Source of the DNA: JAYEHK01 sp034659475 | GTDB lineage: Bacteria; Bacillota; Syntrophomonadia; Syntrophomonadales; Syntrophomonadaceae | Assembly (NCBI GenBank): GCA_034659475.1 | Contig: JAYEHK010000016.1 | Location: 1-25,872, forward strand | DNA: 25,872 bases | Reading direction: 5' to 3' | Part shown: piece after piece, positions 7,918 through 15,941 of the stretch | How the letters are laid out: each line of letters begins with the position of its first letter | Position numbering within the stretch: the first letter of the stretch is position 1 | Notes under the pieces: model-generated | The model's input: only the letters and a program-made list of their open reading frames with translations | Told to the model about the DNA's origin: nothing | Database searches by the model: none | Made by a program: the position numbers and the translations under genes

Positions 7918-8316
7918 ATGAAGGATTTAATATGTGACGAGTTTCAAAACACTGTTGATAACCTTCTAATCCGACATCATAGTATTTTAGACGTGCTTTC
8001 TAAGCTTTCTGAATCTACTAGTCGAGTAAACCGGGCGGTTATAAAATCCGCAACAGAATGTGGCTGTGTTTCAGTGAATGCTACAAAAATGAAACTCCCT
8101 GACAATGTAGAATCTGTCGAGGAACTGAAAACATACCTGGATAATCATCTCAGGGGAGATATGTGCCCTCACTGTGAAGAAGTTATCATGAGCGAACTGG
8201 GAAAGATGCTTTTTTACACAGCAGCATTATGCAATTGTCTCGATATTAATTTGTATGATGTATTTTTGAAGGAATACAAACAAGCTTCAATTCTTGGGTT
8301 TTTTAATATGACCTAA
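7918..8316 (+). CDS. Conserved small Cys-rich protein, function unknown
   Basis: A 132-residue, mostly helical soluble protein and the only gene here on the plus strand. From memory it resembles a family found beside disA in Clostridia, often labelled DUF1573-domain; I could not verify this. It carries four cysteine groups: C6, C48-G-C50, C83-P-H-C86 and C105-N-C107, so metal binding or redox chemistry is possible. The C-terminal half (LFYTAALCNCLDINLYDVFLKEY) is reminiscent of the helical pattern of MazG-like proteins. The start is the ATG at 7918, 12 nt after GGAGG; the TTG at 7906 abuts the GGAGG and is unlikely. It has its own consensus promoter and a strong terminator, so it is a single-gene unit. 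Function not assigned. Confidence 0.85.
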   Translation: MKDLICDEFQNTVDNLLIRHHSILDVLSKLSESTSRVNRAVIKSATECGCVSVNATKMKLPDNVESVEELKTYLDNHLRGDMCPHCEEVIMSELGKMLFYTAALCNCLDINLYDVFLKEYKQASILGFFNMT

Positions 8317-8327
8317 TATTTTGCACT

Positions 8328-8356
8328 AAAAAGCCGCTGTTTTACAGCGGCTTTTT
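8328..8356. terminator. Bidirectional terminator between the Cys-rich gene and disA
   Basis: A hairpin with 12-bp arms AAAAAGCCGCTG and CAGCGGCTTTTT and a five-base loop TTTTA. T-rich DNA follows on the plus side and A-rich DNA precedes, so it can end both the convergent plus-strand gene and the clpC-radA-disA side on the minus strand. Confidence 0.93.
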
Positions 8357-8374
8357 CTATTTTTTGATAGTCCC

Positions 8375-9448
8375 TTATACCATATACTCCAGAAGCAACT
8401 GTTCCTGCATTCTTTTTAAGCCATTTTTAACAGATCTGGCTCGCACTTCACCAATTCCGTCTACATCATCCAGTTCCTCAATACTGGCTCTTAATACATG
8501 ATCCAACAGATTAAAACGTTCTATCAGATTTTCTATTACCGAGGGCGGAATCCTGGGGATTTTGTTTAACATACGATATCCTCTCGGTGATACCTGTTGT
8601 TCAAGATGACTGTTGCTGTTTCCTATCGCCAGCGCTCTGGCAATTACCAGTGGATCAGCTATATCTTCCTGAAATCCTGTAAGAAGACCTTTCATTATTT
8701 CACCCGAGGTTTTGTCCTGATTATTAGAGTAATCCTTGATAATCAGCTTCGCTTCCTCTTCAACATTCGCAACCAGTTCATCCAGCTGCATTTTAACCAA
8801 ACGTCCTTCTGTTCCCAGTTCCGCTATGTAATCCTCAATCTCTGCTGCAATACTCAAAACCTTTATACAGCGGCGCAGAACTTCACACACCTCAGAAACA
8901 GTCACCATATCTTCAAATTCGAGCCCCCCCAGACGCTGCAGTTCTCGAATGAGGACATTTCTATATTTTTCAAGGGTTTGCAAGGCCTGATTGGCTTTTA
9001 CAAGAATAGACGCAATATCACGCAAACGAAAACTGATATTACCCTGGTAAAGGGTTACCACGCTTCGCCGTTGAGAAATTGCTACTACCAGTCCCCCTAT
9101 TTGCTGTGCTACCCTTTCAGCCGTTCGATGCCGAATGCCTGTTTCTTGGGAAGGAAGCATAGGATCGGGATCAAGTTGTGCATTGACCACAATAATTCTT
9201 GATGCATCACTGCTGGTGATAATGGCACCATCCATCTTGGCCAGTTCATAAAGCCTGGCCGGAGAAAATTCACAGTCAATGCGAAATCCTCCTGAAACCA
9301 GTTCCATCACTTCAGGTGAATCCCCTACGACAATTAGTCCCCCAGTATGCGCATGCAATACGTTTTCTATTCCCACTCTAAAAACAGTTCCGGGAGCAAG
9401 CATGTGCAATGACTTCCGAAAGTTTTTACGATGAACGTCTTCTGCCAC
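8375..9448 (-). CDS. disA: DNA integrity scanning protein DisA, diadenylate cyclase
   Basis: DisA makes cyclic di-AMP from two ATP and, in Bacillus, scans DNA and delays sporulation when the DNA is damaged. The DAC domain (about residues 1-145) has the catalytic DGA motif at 73-75 (KMDGAII) and RHR at 106-108 (GIRHRTAERV). A helical linker follows, and the C-terminal helix-hairpin-helix DNA-binding motif (DVDGIGEVRARSV) is near 328-340. Length (357) is typical. It begins with GTG, and the GGAGG within the last codons of radA serves as its ribosome binding site, so it is coupled to radA with a 2-bp gap. The radA-disA pairing is conserved in Firmicutes and fits a shared role at recombination structures. 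Confidence 0.96.
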   Translation of the reverse strand: MAEDVHRKNFRKSLHMLAPGTVFRVGIENVLHAHTGGLIVVGDSPEVMELVSGGFRIDCEFSPARLYELAKMDGAIITSSDASRIIVVNAQLDPDPMLPSQETGIRHRTAERVAQQIGGLVVAISQRRSVVTLYQGNISFRLRDIASILVKANQALQTLEKYRNVLIRELQRLGGLEFEDMVTVSEVCEVLRRCIKVLSIAAEIEDYIAELGTEGRLVKMQLDELVANVEEEAKLIIKDYSNNQDKTSGEIMKGLLTGFQEDIADPLVIARALAIGNSNSHLEQQVSPRGYRMLNKIPRIPPSVIENLIERFNLLDHVLRASIEELDDVDGIGEVRARSVKNGLKRMQEQLLLEYMV

Positions 9449-9450
9449 CC

Positions 9451-10803
9451 TTATCCCTCCATCACTCTCTCAATAAATTCATCCAGGTTATTTATCTTAT
9501 CTATCTCTAAACCATAATCATTCACTTTATTATTCCCGCCCCCGGTGGGAATAACAGCACGTCTGAAACCCATCCTCGCGATTTCTTTTAATCTTGCATC
9601 CATAAAAGGAACGGGACGCAGTTCCCCTGACAGGGCAAGCTCTCCCATAAAGACAGTATCAATGACCAGCGGCCTGTCTCTGTAGGAAGAAAAAATAGCC
9701 GCAGCTATGCCTAGATCTACCGAAGGATCTTTCAAGAAAACACCGCCGGTGACTTTCAAAAAAACATCATAGGAGCCCAAACTTAATCCTCTATTTTTCT
9801 CAAGTACAGCAATAATAAGTGCCAGCCTGTTTTGATCAATGCCTGAAGCCATACGTCTCCCGTAAGAGGGACCAGATGATGAAACAAGGGCCTGTACCTC
9901 TATCAGCAAAGGCCGACTTCCTTCATACGAAGCAACAACGGCAGATCCACATACCTCCTGGGAGCTGCTACTTAAAAAAATCTGGGCGGGATCCAGCACC
10001 TCCGCCAGTCCCATGCCACTCATCTCGAGAAGGCCAATCTCATCAGTTGAACCAAATCGGTTTTTCACCCCGCGCAAAAAGCGAAACGAGTAGTTCTTCT
10101 CGCCTTCAAAATAAACGACTACATCAACCATGTGTTCCAAAACCTTCGGCCCTGCCAGCGCACCATCTTTGGTTACATGTCCAACCAAGAAGAAAACCTT
10201 GCCACTGTTTTTGGCCAGTTTCATAATCCTGGCTGTACATTCTCTAAGCTGGGATACACTTCCCGGTATCGAAGATAATTCCTGTGAATATACTGTTTGT
10301 ATTGAATCAACAATGATTAGGTCTGGATCAATGTCCTGAATATAAACATTCAGCAAATCAATGTTCTGTTCACTCAAAAGATAAATCTGCTGACTGTTTA
10401 TATCTAATCGCAAAGAACGCAAACGAATCTGTTCAGGGGACTCCTCTCCTGATAAATAGAGCACTTTTTTCCCTTGACATGCAATTTTATCGGCGACCTG
10501 TAAAAGAAGCGTGGACTTGCCTATCCCCGGGTCCCCACCCAGCAAGATTAATGATCCCGGTACCATACCACCCCCGAGCACCCGATCAAGTTCTCCTATC
10601 TCGGTGGATAGACGCTGCGTATTACTGCCGTTTATTTGATCCAGCATGATTGCAGGTGTTTTCGATGAAATACGCGGTTTTTTCACCTGGGCAATTTCCT
10701 CCACCAGGGTATTCCAGTTGCCGCATCCCGGACATTTTCCCAACCATTTGCCAGATTCATAACCACATTCACTGCACACAAAAATGTTTCTAGTTTTACC
10801 CAT
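9451..10803 (-). CDS. radA: DNA repair protein RadA
   Basis: RadA (Sms) is a RecA-like helicase/translocase that promotes branch migration in recombination. A four-cysteine zinc finger is at C10, C13, C24 and C27 (CSEC...CPGC). Walker A GGDPGIGKST is at 89-98, and the RadA-specific KNRFG motif is at 247-251. The C-terminal part (about 290-450) is the Lon protease-like domain without a protease active site, as in the family. Length 450 is typical. The start ATG is preceded by an AAGGGG ribosome binding site. A TATAAT hexamer occurs within the 30 bp upstream, but no good -35, so a separate promoter is only possible. It is separated from clpC by about 350 bp of repeat DNA and a terminator. Confidence 0.97.
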   Translation of the reverse strand: MGKTRNIFVCSECGYESGKWLGKCPGCGNWNTLVEEIAQVKKPRISSKTPAIMLDQINGSNTQRLSTEIGELDRVLGGGMVPGSLILLGGDPGIGKSTLLLQVADKIACQGKKVLYLSGEESPEQIRLRSLRLDINSQQIYLLSEQNIDLLNVYIQDIDPDLIIVDSIQTVYSQELSSIPGSVSQLRECTARIMKLAKNSGKVFFLVGHVTKDGALAGPKVLEHMVDVVVYFEGEKNYSFRFLRGVKNRFGSTDEIGLLEMSGMGLAEVLDPAQIFLSSSSQEVCGSAVVASYEGSRPLLIEVQALVSSSGPSYGRRMASGIDQNRLALIIAVLEKNRGLSLGSYDVFLKVTGGVFLKDPSVDLGIAAAIFSSYRDRPLVIDTVFMGELALSGELRPVPFMDARLKEIARMGFRRAVIPTGGGNNKVNDYGLEIDKINNLDEFIERVMEG

Positions 10804-10883
10804 AAAGTCCCCTTTTTCCTTTATTATAATACGAAACCCGGCTTTTTCCTAATGATACCAGTGAGAAAGTTTAGCCAAAAATA

Positions 10884-11061
10884 CGTTAATTAGATAATAA
10901 GAATCGAAAACACTGATGTTCGCTGATTACCGCTGATTAACGCTGTTCTTTTTTATTATATATAAAACAGCGTTAATCAGCGGACATCAGCGGTAATCAG
11001 CGTTAAAAATCGTTCCCTTCCCCGGTTGCACGCTAATTTTCATCGGTGGTTGTGTCCTGCG
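10884..11061. repeat. Palindromic intergenic repeat between clpC and radA
   Basis: A block of about 178 bp. It starts with TTAATTAGATAATAAG (10885-10900). Two 39-bp arms of CGCTGATTAA-type decamers follow (10909-10947 and 10966-11004), able to form a long hairpin around an AT-rich loop. It closes with the conserved tail CGTTCCCTTCCCCGGTTGCA and TTTTCATCGGTGGTTGTGTC. A close relative with the same head, decamer hairpin and tail lies at 19051-19227. No coding potential. Confidence 0.87.
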
Positions 11062-11084
11062 TCATCCGCCTTACCTGCTTACTG

Positions 11085-11130
11085 TAAAACCCCCTCTATT
11101 CCTGAAACATACAGATAATAAAGGGGGCTG
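11085..11130 (-). terminator. Probable terminator after clpC
   Basis: On the minus strand, CAGCCCCCTTT (from 11130) can pair with AGAGGGGG over about 8 bp including one G-T pair, with a loop of about 22 nt, and is followed by TTTTAC. It lies 24 bp past the clpC stop. The large loop and short T-tract make it a moderate candidate. Confidence 0.6.
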
Positions 11131-11153
11131 ATTTTTTATTGTACGATATGTCG

Positions 11154-13628
11154 CTATCCTTTGCGTACGGTCATTTGGCCGTCCTGGGCGTCTACAAGGA
11201 TGGTGTCACCTGGTTCTACTGTTTTCTTGAGGATTTCTTCGGAAACCAGATCCTCTACCAGTTTCTGAATCGCTCTTTTCAAAGGACGTGCACCATAGGC
11301 GGGATCATAGCCGTCTGTCATGATTTTTTGTCTGGCTGCATCACTAATATTTAGGGTGTAGTCATTTTCCTTTACTCTGCTGGCAACATCTTTCACCAGC
11401 AGGTCGATAATCTCCTTGAGTTCTGTTTCGTTTAAACTCTGAAATACGATGATTTCATCGATTCTGTTCAGGAACTCTGGTCTGAAGGTGTGTTTCATCT
11501 GTTCCATGACCCGTTCCTTCATTTTATTGTAGTTTTCAGCCTCGTCAACGGCTCGGTTAAAGCCCATTACCTTATTATTTCTTAAAAATTCTGCCCCTAC
11601 GTTAGACGTCATAATAATGATCGTATTGCGAAAATCTACGGTTCTTCCATGTCCATCCGTCATTCTGCCATCTTCAAGCACCTGCAGCAAAATGTTAAAC
11701 ACATCAGGATGGGCTTTTTCTATTTCATCTAATAATATTACAGAATAAGGCTTACGACGCACCTTTTCCGTTAACTGCCCTCCTTCATCATACCCAACAT
11801 ACCCTGGAGGAGATCCAATCATTCTGGAAACAGCATGTTTCTCCATGTATTCGGACATATCTAATCGAATAATTGCGTCTTCACTTGCAAACATGGCGTC
11901 AGCCAGGGAACGAGCCAGCTCTGTTTTTCCCACTCCGGTGGGACCTAAGAAAACAAAGGACCCAATCGGTCGTTTCGGATTCTTCAGACCAGCTCTAGCC
12001 CTGCGCACCGCTCTTGAAACAGCCTGAACAGCATCATTCTGTCCAATCACTCGCTTATGCAGAACTTCCTCCAGATGAAGCAGTCTTTCGCTTTCTTCCA
12101 CCGCCAGTTTGCTGACTGGAATCCCTGTCCAGCTGGAAATAATCCCTGCAATCTCCTCCTCCGTAACGGACCCCATTTCCAGGCTTCGCTTGCCCATCCA
12201 CTCCTTGCGTTCATTTTCAATTTGATCTTTGAGTTTTTGCTCCTGATCTCTTAACTGTGCTGATTTTTCATATTCCTGGGTCGCAATGGATTCTTCTTTC
12301 TCCTTCACCAGTTCTTTGAGCTGGGCTTCGAGTTCTTTGATTTCCGGAGGAAGCACATAATTTGCCAACCGCACCCGGGACGCCGCTTCATCAATTAAAT
12401 CAATGGCCTTGTCAGGCAGGAAGCGATCACTAATATACCGTGCTGATAAACGTACCGCGGCTTCCAACGCTTCATCCCCTATTTTTACGCCGTGGTGTGC
12501 TTCATATCGGTCACGAACACCTTTGAGAATTTCAACGCTTTCTTCCAGGCTGGGTTCATCGACGATAATAGGTTGAAAACGTCTCTCTAGGGCCGCATCT
12601 TTTTCAATGTGTTTGCGATATTCATTCAATGTAGTGGCTCCTACACACTGAAACTCGCCTCTGGCCAGTGATGGTTTTAAAATATTCGCAGCATCAATAG
12701 CCCCCTCTGCAGCTCCGGCTCCAACGATGGTATGCAGTTCATCAATAAAGATAACGACGTCTCCCGCTGATTTGATTTCGCTGACAATCCGGGTCAGCCG
12801 GTCTTCAAATTCACCCCGGTACTTTGTACCTGCAATCATGGTTGACAAATCCAGGGAAACAACCCGCTTATTACTTAGTGTTTCTGGCACCTTATCCTCA
12901 ACAATTCGCTGGGCCAACCCTTCCACAATAGCAGTTTTGCCTACGCCAGGGTCCCCAATCAAGACAGGATTATTTTTAGTGCGGCGGGATAATATCTGCA
13001 CCACTCTTTCAATCTCCTTATCACGGCCAATCACGGGATCGAGGCGCCCTTCACCGGCATCTTTTGTCAGGTCTCTGCTAAAACCATCCAGGGTAGGTGT
13101 TTTGCTTCTGGGTTTCCGTTTACCCTGAGGATGATGGGAATGCGATGTATTCCTGGGTTCTTCCTGATTCATCATCCCAGGTGCCTCACCGCCTAAAAGT
13201 AAAATAACCTGTTCGCGCAGCTCATCTAATTTCACGTCCATGGAAAGCAGCACCTGGCTGGCTACGCCCTCCTCTTCCCGGAGAACGGCTAGGAGTAAAT
13301 GCTCGGTTCCAACATAATTAACTCCCTGGAGACGAGCCTCATCAAAAGCAAGGTTAAAAACCTTTTTGGCCCGTGGCGTGATGGGTAGTTCTCCAGCGGG
13401 TCCTTCCGTATAAGACGGGTCCTGCCCTAAAAACTTCTTGACTTCTTCTCGAATGGTATCCAGATTAAGCCCCAGATTCATCAAAGCCCGGGCTCCAATC
13501 CCCTCCCCTTCACGCAAAAGTCCCAAAAGTATATGCTCTGTACCAATCGCAGGATGACCCATTCCCTTAGCCTCTTCCTGCGCATGAATCACTGTATTTT
13601 TAGCACGCTGCGTAAATCTTCTAAACAT
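11154..13628 (-). CDS. clpC: ATP-dependent Clp protease ATPase subunit ClpC
   Basis: ClpC is an AAA+ unfoldase that feeds proteins to ClpP and, with McsB, degrades arginine-phosphorylated substrates. In order it has two N-terminal Clp repeats (about 1-140), AAA-1 with Walker A GDPGVGKT at 225-232 and Walker B VVIFIDE at 291-297, a middle coiled-coil region with a UVR-like segment (about 425-475), AAA-2 with GPTGVGKT at 562-569, and the C-terminal ClpB D2-small domain. The start is ATG 13628, with AAAGGAGG 9 nt upstream and the family-like N-terminus MFRRFTQRA; the longer frame from TTG 13658 is unlikely. It overlaps the mcsB stop by 8 nt (824 residues, normal). CtsR controls the operon. Confidence 0.97.
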   Translation of the reverse strand: MFRRFTQRAKNTVIHAQEEAKGMGHPAIGTEHILLGLLREGEGIGARALMNLGLNLDTIREEVKKFLGQDPSYTEGPAGELPITPRAKKVFNLAFDEARLQGVNYVGTEHLLLAVLREEEGVASQVLLSMDVKLDELREQVILLLGGEAPGMMNQEEPRNTSHSHHPQGKRKPRSKTPTLDGFSRDLTKDAGEGRLDPVIGRDKEIERVVQILSRRTKNNPVLIGDPGVGKTAIVEGLAQRIVEDKVPETLSNKRVVSLDLSTMIAGTKYRGEFEDRLTRIVSEIKSAGDVVIFIDELHTIVGAGAAEGAIDAANILKPSLARGEFQCVGATTLNEYRKHIEKDAALERRFQPIIVDEPSLEESVEILKGVRDRYEAHHGVKIGDEALEAAVRLSARYISDRFLPDKAIDLIDEAASRVRLANYVLPPEIKELEAQLKELVKEKEESIATQEYEKSAQLRDQEQKLKDQIENERKEWMGKRSLEMGSVTEEEIAGIISSWTGIPVSKLAVEESERLLHLEEVLHKRVIGQNDAVQAVSRAVRRARAGLKNPKRPIGSFVFLGPTGVGKTELARSLADAMFASEDAIIRLDMSEYMEKHAVSRMIGSPPGYVGYDEGGQLTEKVRRKPYSVILLDEIEKAHPDVFNILLQVLEDGRMTDGHGRTVDFRNTIIIMTSNVGAEFLRNNKVMGFNRAVDEAENYNKMKERVMEQMKHTFRPEFLNRIDEIIVFQSLNETELKEIIDLLVKDVASRVKENDYTLNISDAARQKIMTDGYDPAYGARPLKRAIQKLVEDLVSEEILKKTVEPGDTILVDAQDGQMTVRKG

Positions 13629-14739
13629 CTTGCCCATCCTCCTTTGTACCAGACTCAATCGTCGGTAAATGATTTTGTATTTTCATTAACTTTTCCTGAA
13701 TGACTTCTGCTCTGCGCAGGTCTCTATGGATTGGATCCATTTCCTGCCCTGATTTTCTTTGCAGGTGGGCAGGACGAATGGCAACGATCATTTCATTCAA
13801 AATGAAAGGGGTAATTACCTGTATTAATCCCAGATCCACTCCCAGACGCAGATCTGATAATAAACTCAAGGCCTCATTTGAGGTAATTATTCTGGCATTG
13901 GTCAATATACCAAAAGCACGCCCTACCCGATCCTCCAGTTGATAACGCATGTCTTCTAAAAGCTTCTGGCGCAGGATTTTCTCCTGTTCTACGATCTGTT
14001 CGGCAATGGTTTGCAGATAGTTACAGATCTCCTCTTCCGTCTGCCCCAGGGTAATTTGATTGGATAATTGAAACAGATTGCCAATCACTTCGCTCCCCTC
14101 ACCATAGATTCCACGAACTGTTAAACCTAATTGACCAATATTTTGAAATACATGCTGTGTCTGCCCTGTAATCTGCAAAGCAGGTAAATGAAGCATGACA
14201 GACGCCCGAAGTCCCGTACCTACATTGGTAGGGCAGGCGGTCAGATAGCCCATTCGTTCATCAAAAGCATAATCCAATTGTTTTTCACAATGATCATCCA
14301 ATTCTTGTGCCTGTTCATAACAATTAGCCAGTTGTAAACCCGGAAGCAGACATTGGATGCGAAGATGATCTTCTTCGTTAATCATCGTGCATAGGGACCC
14401 GTCCTCATTAACCAGAATCCCTTGATAGGATCGGCTTGAAGCAGCATGTTCTGGGCTGCTCAAATGTTTTTCGACCAAAATTTCTCGCTCCAAACTGCTT
14501 AACTGATCAAAACGAACCAAGGCCATCTGCTCCAACCTGGTGTCTTTACCTTGTTGCCATGCTTCTTTTATCGTTTCCATACAGGCTTCCCCGCTTTGCT
14601 GGTTCATGCGATGTGGAAAAGGAATGGATTGCAGGTTGCGAGCAAGGCGAACTCGACTGCTGATAACAATATCATCCCCCCCGGGGGTACTATCCATCCA
14701 TCTTACATAGTTGCTGTTTATTAAATCAGTCACATTCAT
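13621..14739 (-). CDS. mcsB: Protein-arginine kinase McsB
   Basis: McsB phosphorylates arginine side chains, marking proteins for ClpCP and relieving CtsR repression during heat stress. The phosphagen-kinase-like domain shows VISSRVRLARN (25-35), the catalytic-region motif NEEDHLR at 121-127 and the nucleotide/guanidino-site motif CPTNVGTG at 169-176. The 372-residue length fits the family, and the C-terminal helical domain holds the phospho-arginine sensing region. A G-rich ribosome binding site lies just before the ATG. It follows mcsA by 18 bp and overlaps clpC. McsA, encoded just upstream, is its known activator. Confidence 0.96.
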   Translation of the reverse strand: MNVTDLINSNYVRWMDSTPGGDDIVISSRVRLARNLQSIPFPHRMNQQSGEACMETIKEAWQQGKDTRLEQMALVRFDQLSSLEREILVEKHLSSPEHAASSRSYQGILVNEDGSLCTMINEEDHLRIQCLLPGLQLANCYEQAQELDDHCEKQLDYAFDERMGYLTACPTNVGTGLRASVMLHLPALQITGQTQHVFQNIGQLGLTVRGIYGEGSEVIGNLFQLSNQITLGQTEEEICNYLQTIAEQIVEQEKILRQKLLEDMRYQLEDRVGRAFGILTNARIITSNEALSLLSDLRLGVDLGLIQVITPFILNEMIVAIRPAHLQRKSGQEMDPIHRDLRRAEVIQEKLMKIQNHLPTIESGTKEDGQDV

Positions 14740-14757
14740 ATCTTCTGCCCCCCTTTT

Positions 14758-15264
14758 TTACTGAAGTCCTTTTTCTAATGCTTTAATTGAATCTCTGATT
14801 TCAGCGGCTATTTCGTACTTTTCAGACGCTACTGCTTCCTGAAGCTGCTGTTTTAAGGTGTCAATCTTCTTTTTGATCAGCACTTTCCCTCCACTTCTGG
14901 AAGGAATCTTTCCCTGATGCTGACTATTGCCATGGATTCTCCGCAGCGTCGGTTCTAACTCCTTTTCATAGGCATGATAACATTCACTGCATCCCAGTTT
15001 TCCAGTTTTCCTGATCTCCATAAATTTCATGCCACAGTTCGGACAACTATCTATCTCTGCCATAGTTGGCATATTGTTCACAGGATGCTGCATGCCAAAA
15101 ATGCTTCCCAGCAAATTGGGAATTGAAAATTGGCTAAGATCCAAAATATACATCCCTTTCTTTACTGCGCATTCCTCACATAAGTGAGTTTCAACCATTT
15201 TCCCATTCACCATATGGGTGAAATGTACGGTTGCATTTTTTTTCTTACATTCTTCACAAATCAT
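14758..15264 (-). CDS. mcsA: McsA, zinc-finger activator of McsB
   Basis: McsA binds zinc and stimulates McsB arginine kinase activity. Two four-cysteine groups are visible: C3, C6, C29, C32 (ICEEC...LCEEC) and C74, C77, C92, C95 (CPNC...CSEC). A UVR domain at about 133-168 ends the protein (KIDTLKQQLQEAVASEKYE). The start is ATG 15264, with AAGGAGG 8 nt upstream; the longer frame from a TTG at 15291 has no such site, and the family begins with M-x-C-x-x-C. That gives 168 residues. It lies 33 bp after ctsR. Confidence 0.95.
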   Translation of the reverse strand: MICEECKKKNATVHFTHMVNGKMVETHLCEECAVKKGMYILDLSQFSIPNLLGSIFGMQHPVNNMPTMAEIDSCPNCGMKFMEIRKTGKLGCSECYHAYEKELEPTLRRIHGNSQHQGKIPSRSGGKVLIKKKIDTLKQQLQEAVASEKYEIAAEIRDSIKALEKGLQ

Positions 15265-15297
15265 AAAAAAGACCTCCTTGTCTAAAACCAACTTTCT

Positions 15298-15726
15298 TTA
15301 TTTCTCATAAAACTGCTCCAGCGCCTTGATAAATCCCTCGTTCAACTTCAATTGATATTCTATGGGTAAACTTTTCCCCGCATTCAGCGCCAAAAATCGT
15401 ATTATTTCAGCTTCTCCTTCTGATATCTTTTGTTTGTCATATAGTTCACGAATAAACCTGAAAAGCTCGCTGTTATCCAATAGGACTGCAAGGTACTCTG
15501 AATTATATTCTGTAATGCGTACATAACCGCACCCACCACGTCTGGACTCTGTATAATATCCTTCTCTTTGGGTAAATCGAGTCCCTAATACATAAGTTAC
15601 CTGTGATGGGACACAATCAAATGTCTCGGCTAATTCCGCCCTTTGTATCTCAATCTGCCCGTTCTCACTTCGGGCAATAAGCACCTTGATATACTGTTCA
15701 ATTCGATCAGCCAGACTGCGTGCCAT
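15298..15726 (-). CDS. ctsR: Transcriptional repressor CtsR
   Basis: CtsR represses class III heat-shock genes (clpC operon, clpP, clpE) by binding tandem heptamers. The N-terminal winged-helix domain contains LADRIEQYIKVLI and VPSQVTYVLGTRFT, and the C-terminal helical dimer domain is complete (142 residues). ATG 15726 has GGGAGGAAGG just upstream and gives the family start MARSLADRIEQYI; the 26 extra codons in the longer frame are leader DNA that carries the CtsR box. One oddity is the wing glycine loop, which reads RGGCGYVRI (about 63-71) where the family normally has four glycines, so the third glycine is Cys66 (codon TGC). This loop is the heat sensor in B. subtilis. First gene of ctsR-mcsA-mcsB-clpC. 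Confidence 0.95.
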   Translation of the reverse strand: MARSLADRIEQYIKVLIARSENGQIEIQRAELAETFDCVPSQVTYVLGTRFTQREGYYTESRRGGCGYVRITEYNSEYLAVLLDNSELFRFIRELYDKQKISEGEAEIIRFLALNAGKSLPIEYQLKLNEGFIKALEQFYEK

Positions 15727-15741
15727 AACCTTCCTCCCACC

Positions 15742-15758
15742 ATTGACTTTGTTTGACC
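15742..15758 (-). promoter_or_regulatory. CtsR operator upstream of ctsR
   Basis: A tandem heptamer GGTCAAA-CAA-AGTCAAT on the minus strand, matching the CtsR box pattern (RGTCAAA, 3 nt, RGTCAAA) with one change at the last base. It sits 15 bp before the ctsR start and just downstream of the -10, an autoregulatory position. A single half-site AGTCAAA also occurs at 15825-15831. Confidence 0.88.
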
Positions 15759-15767
15759 TTTGTTTAT

Positions 15768-15797
15768 ATTCTAAATCTACACAAGCATATAATGCAA
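15768..15797 (-). promoter_or_regulatory. Candidate sigma-A promoter of the ctsR operon
   Basis: TTGCAT (15792-15797) and TAGAAT (15768-15773) with an 18-nt spacer, placed so that the predicted start point lies at or next to the CtsR box. The -35 is weak. Confidence 0.55.
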
Positions 15798-15859
15798 GCC
15801 CCATTTTTAAAATTTAGCCCCTACTTTGACTAAAGTTAACCATAACAGTTTAACTTCTA

Positions 15860-15873
15860 ATTAGACAGATAAT
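15860..15873. repeat. Solitary GACAGA-loop hairpin
   Basis: ATTA-GACAGA-TAAT, a short palindrome with the same six-base loop as hairpins at 163-188 (variant GACGGA), 20475-20494, 20895-20914 and 25519-25538. It lies between the ctsR promoter region and the terminator of the FtsA-like gene. Confidence 0.6.
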
Positions 15874-15883
15874 GCCGTAAAAA

Positions 15884-15913
15884 AAGAGGTAAGCGTTTAT
15901 AGCTTTACCTCTT
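15884..15913 (-). terminator. Intrinsic terminator after the FtsA-like gene
   Basis: On the minus strand AAGAGGTAA and TTACCTCTT form a 9-bp stem around a 12-nt loop, followed at once by a run of T (15878-15883). It lies about 30 bp past the stop codon of the FtsA-like gene. Confidence 0.88.
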
Positions 15914-15941
15914 GTTGTTATTGCCATTCTTTTGTTTTTGT

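Noticed and set aside
8597..9202. 201-codon plus-strand open frame
   Set aside because: It lies wholly inside disA on the opposite strand, has no family-like motifs or ribosome binding site of note, and disA is certain.
10909..11004. Possible CRISPR array from repeated CGCTGATTAA units
   Set aside because: Units are about 10 bp and adjacent, without unique spacers of constant length, and no cas genes are present. The arms are inverted, not direct, repeats.
11109..11120. A further GACAGA-type motif (ACATACAGATAATA)
   Set aside because: It lacks the GACAGA loop and flanking complementary arms, and lies in the loop of the clpC terminator candidate.
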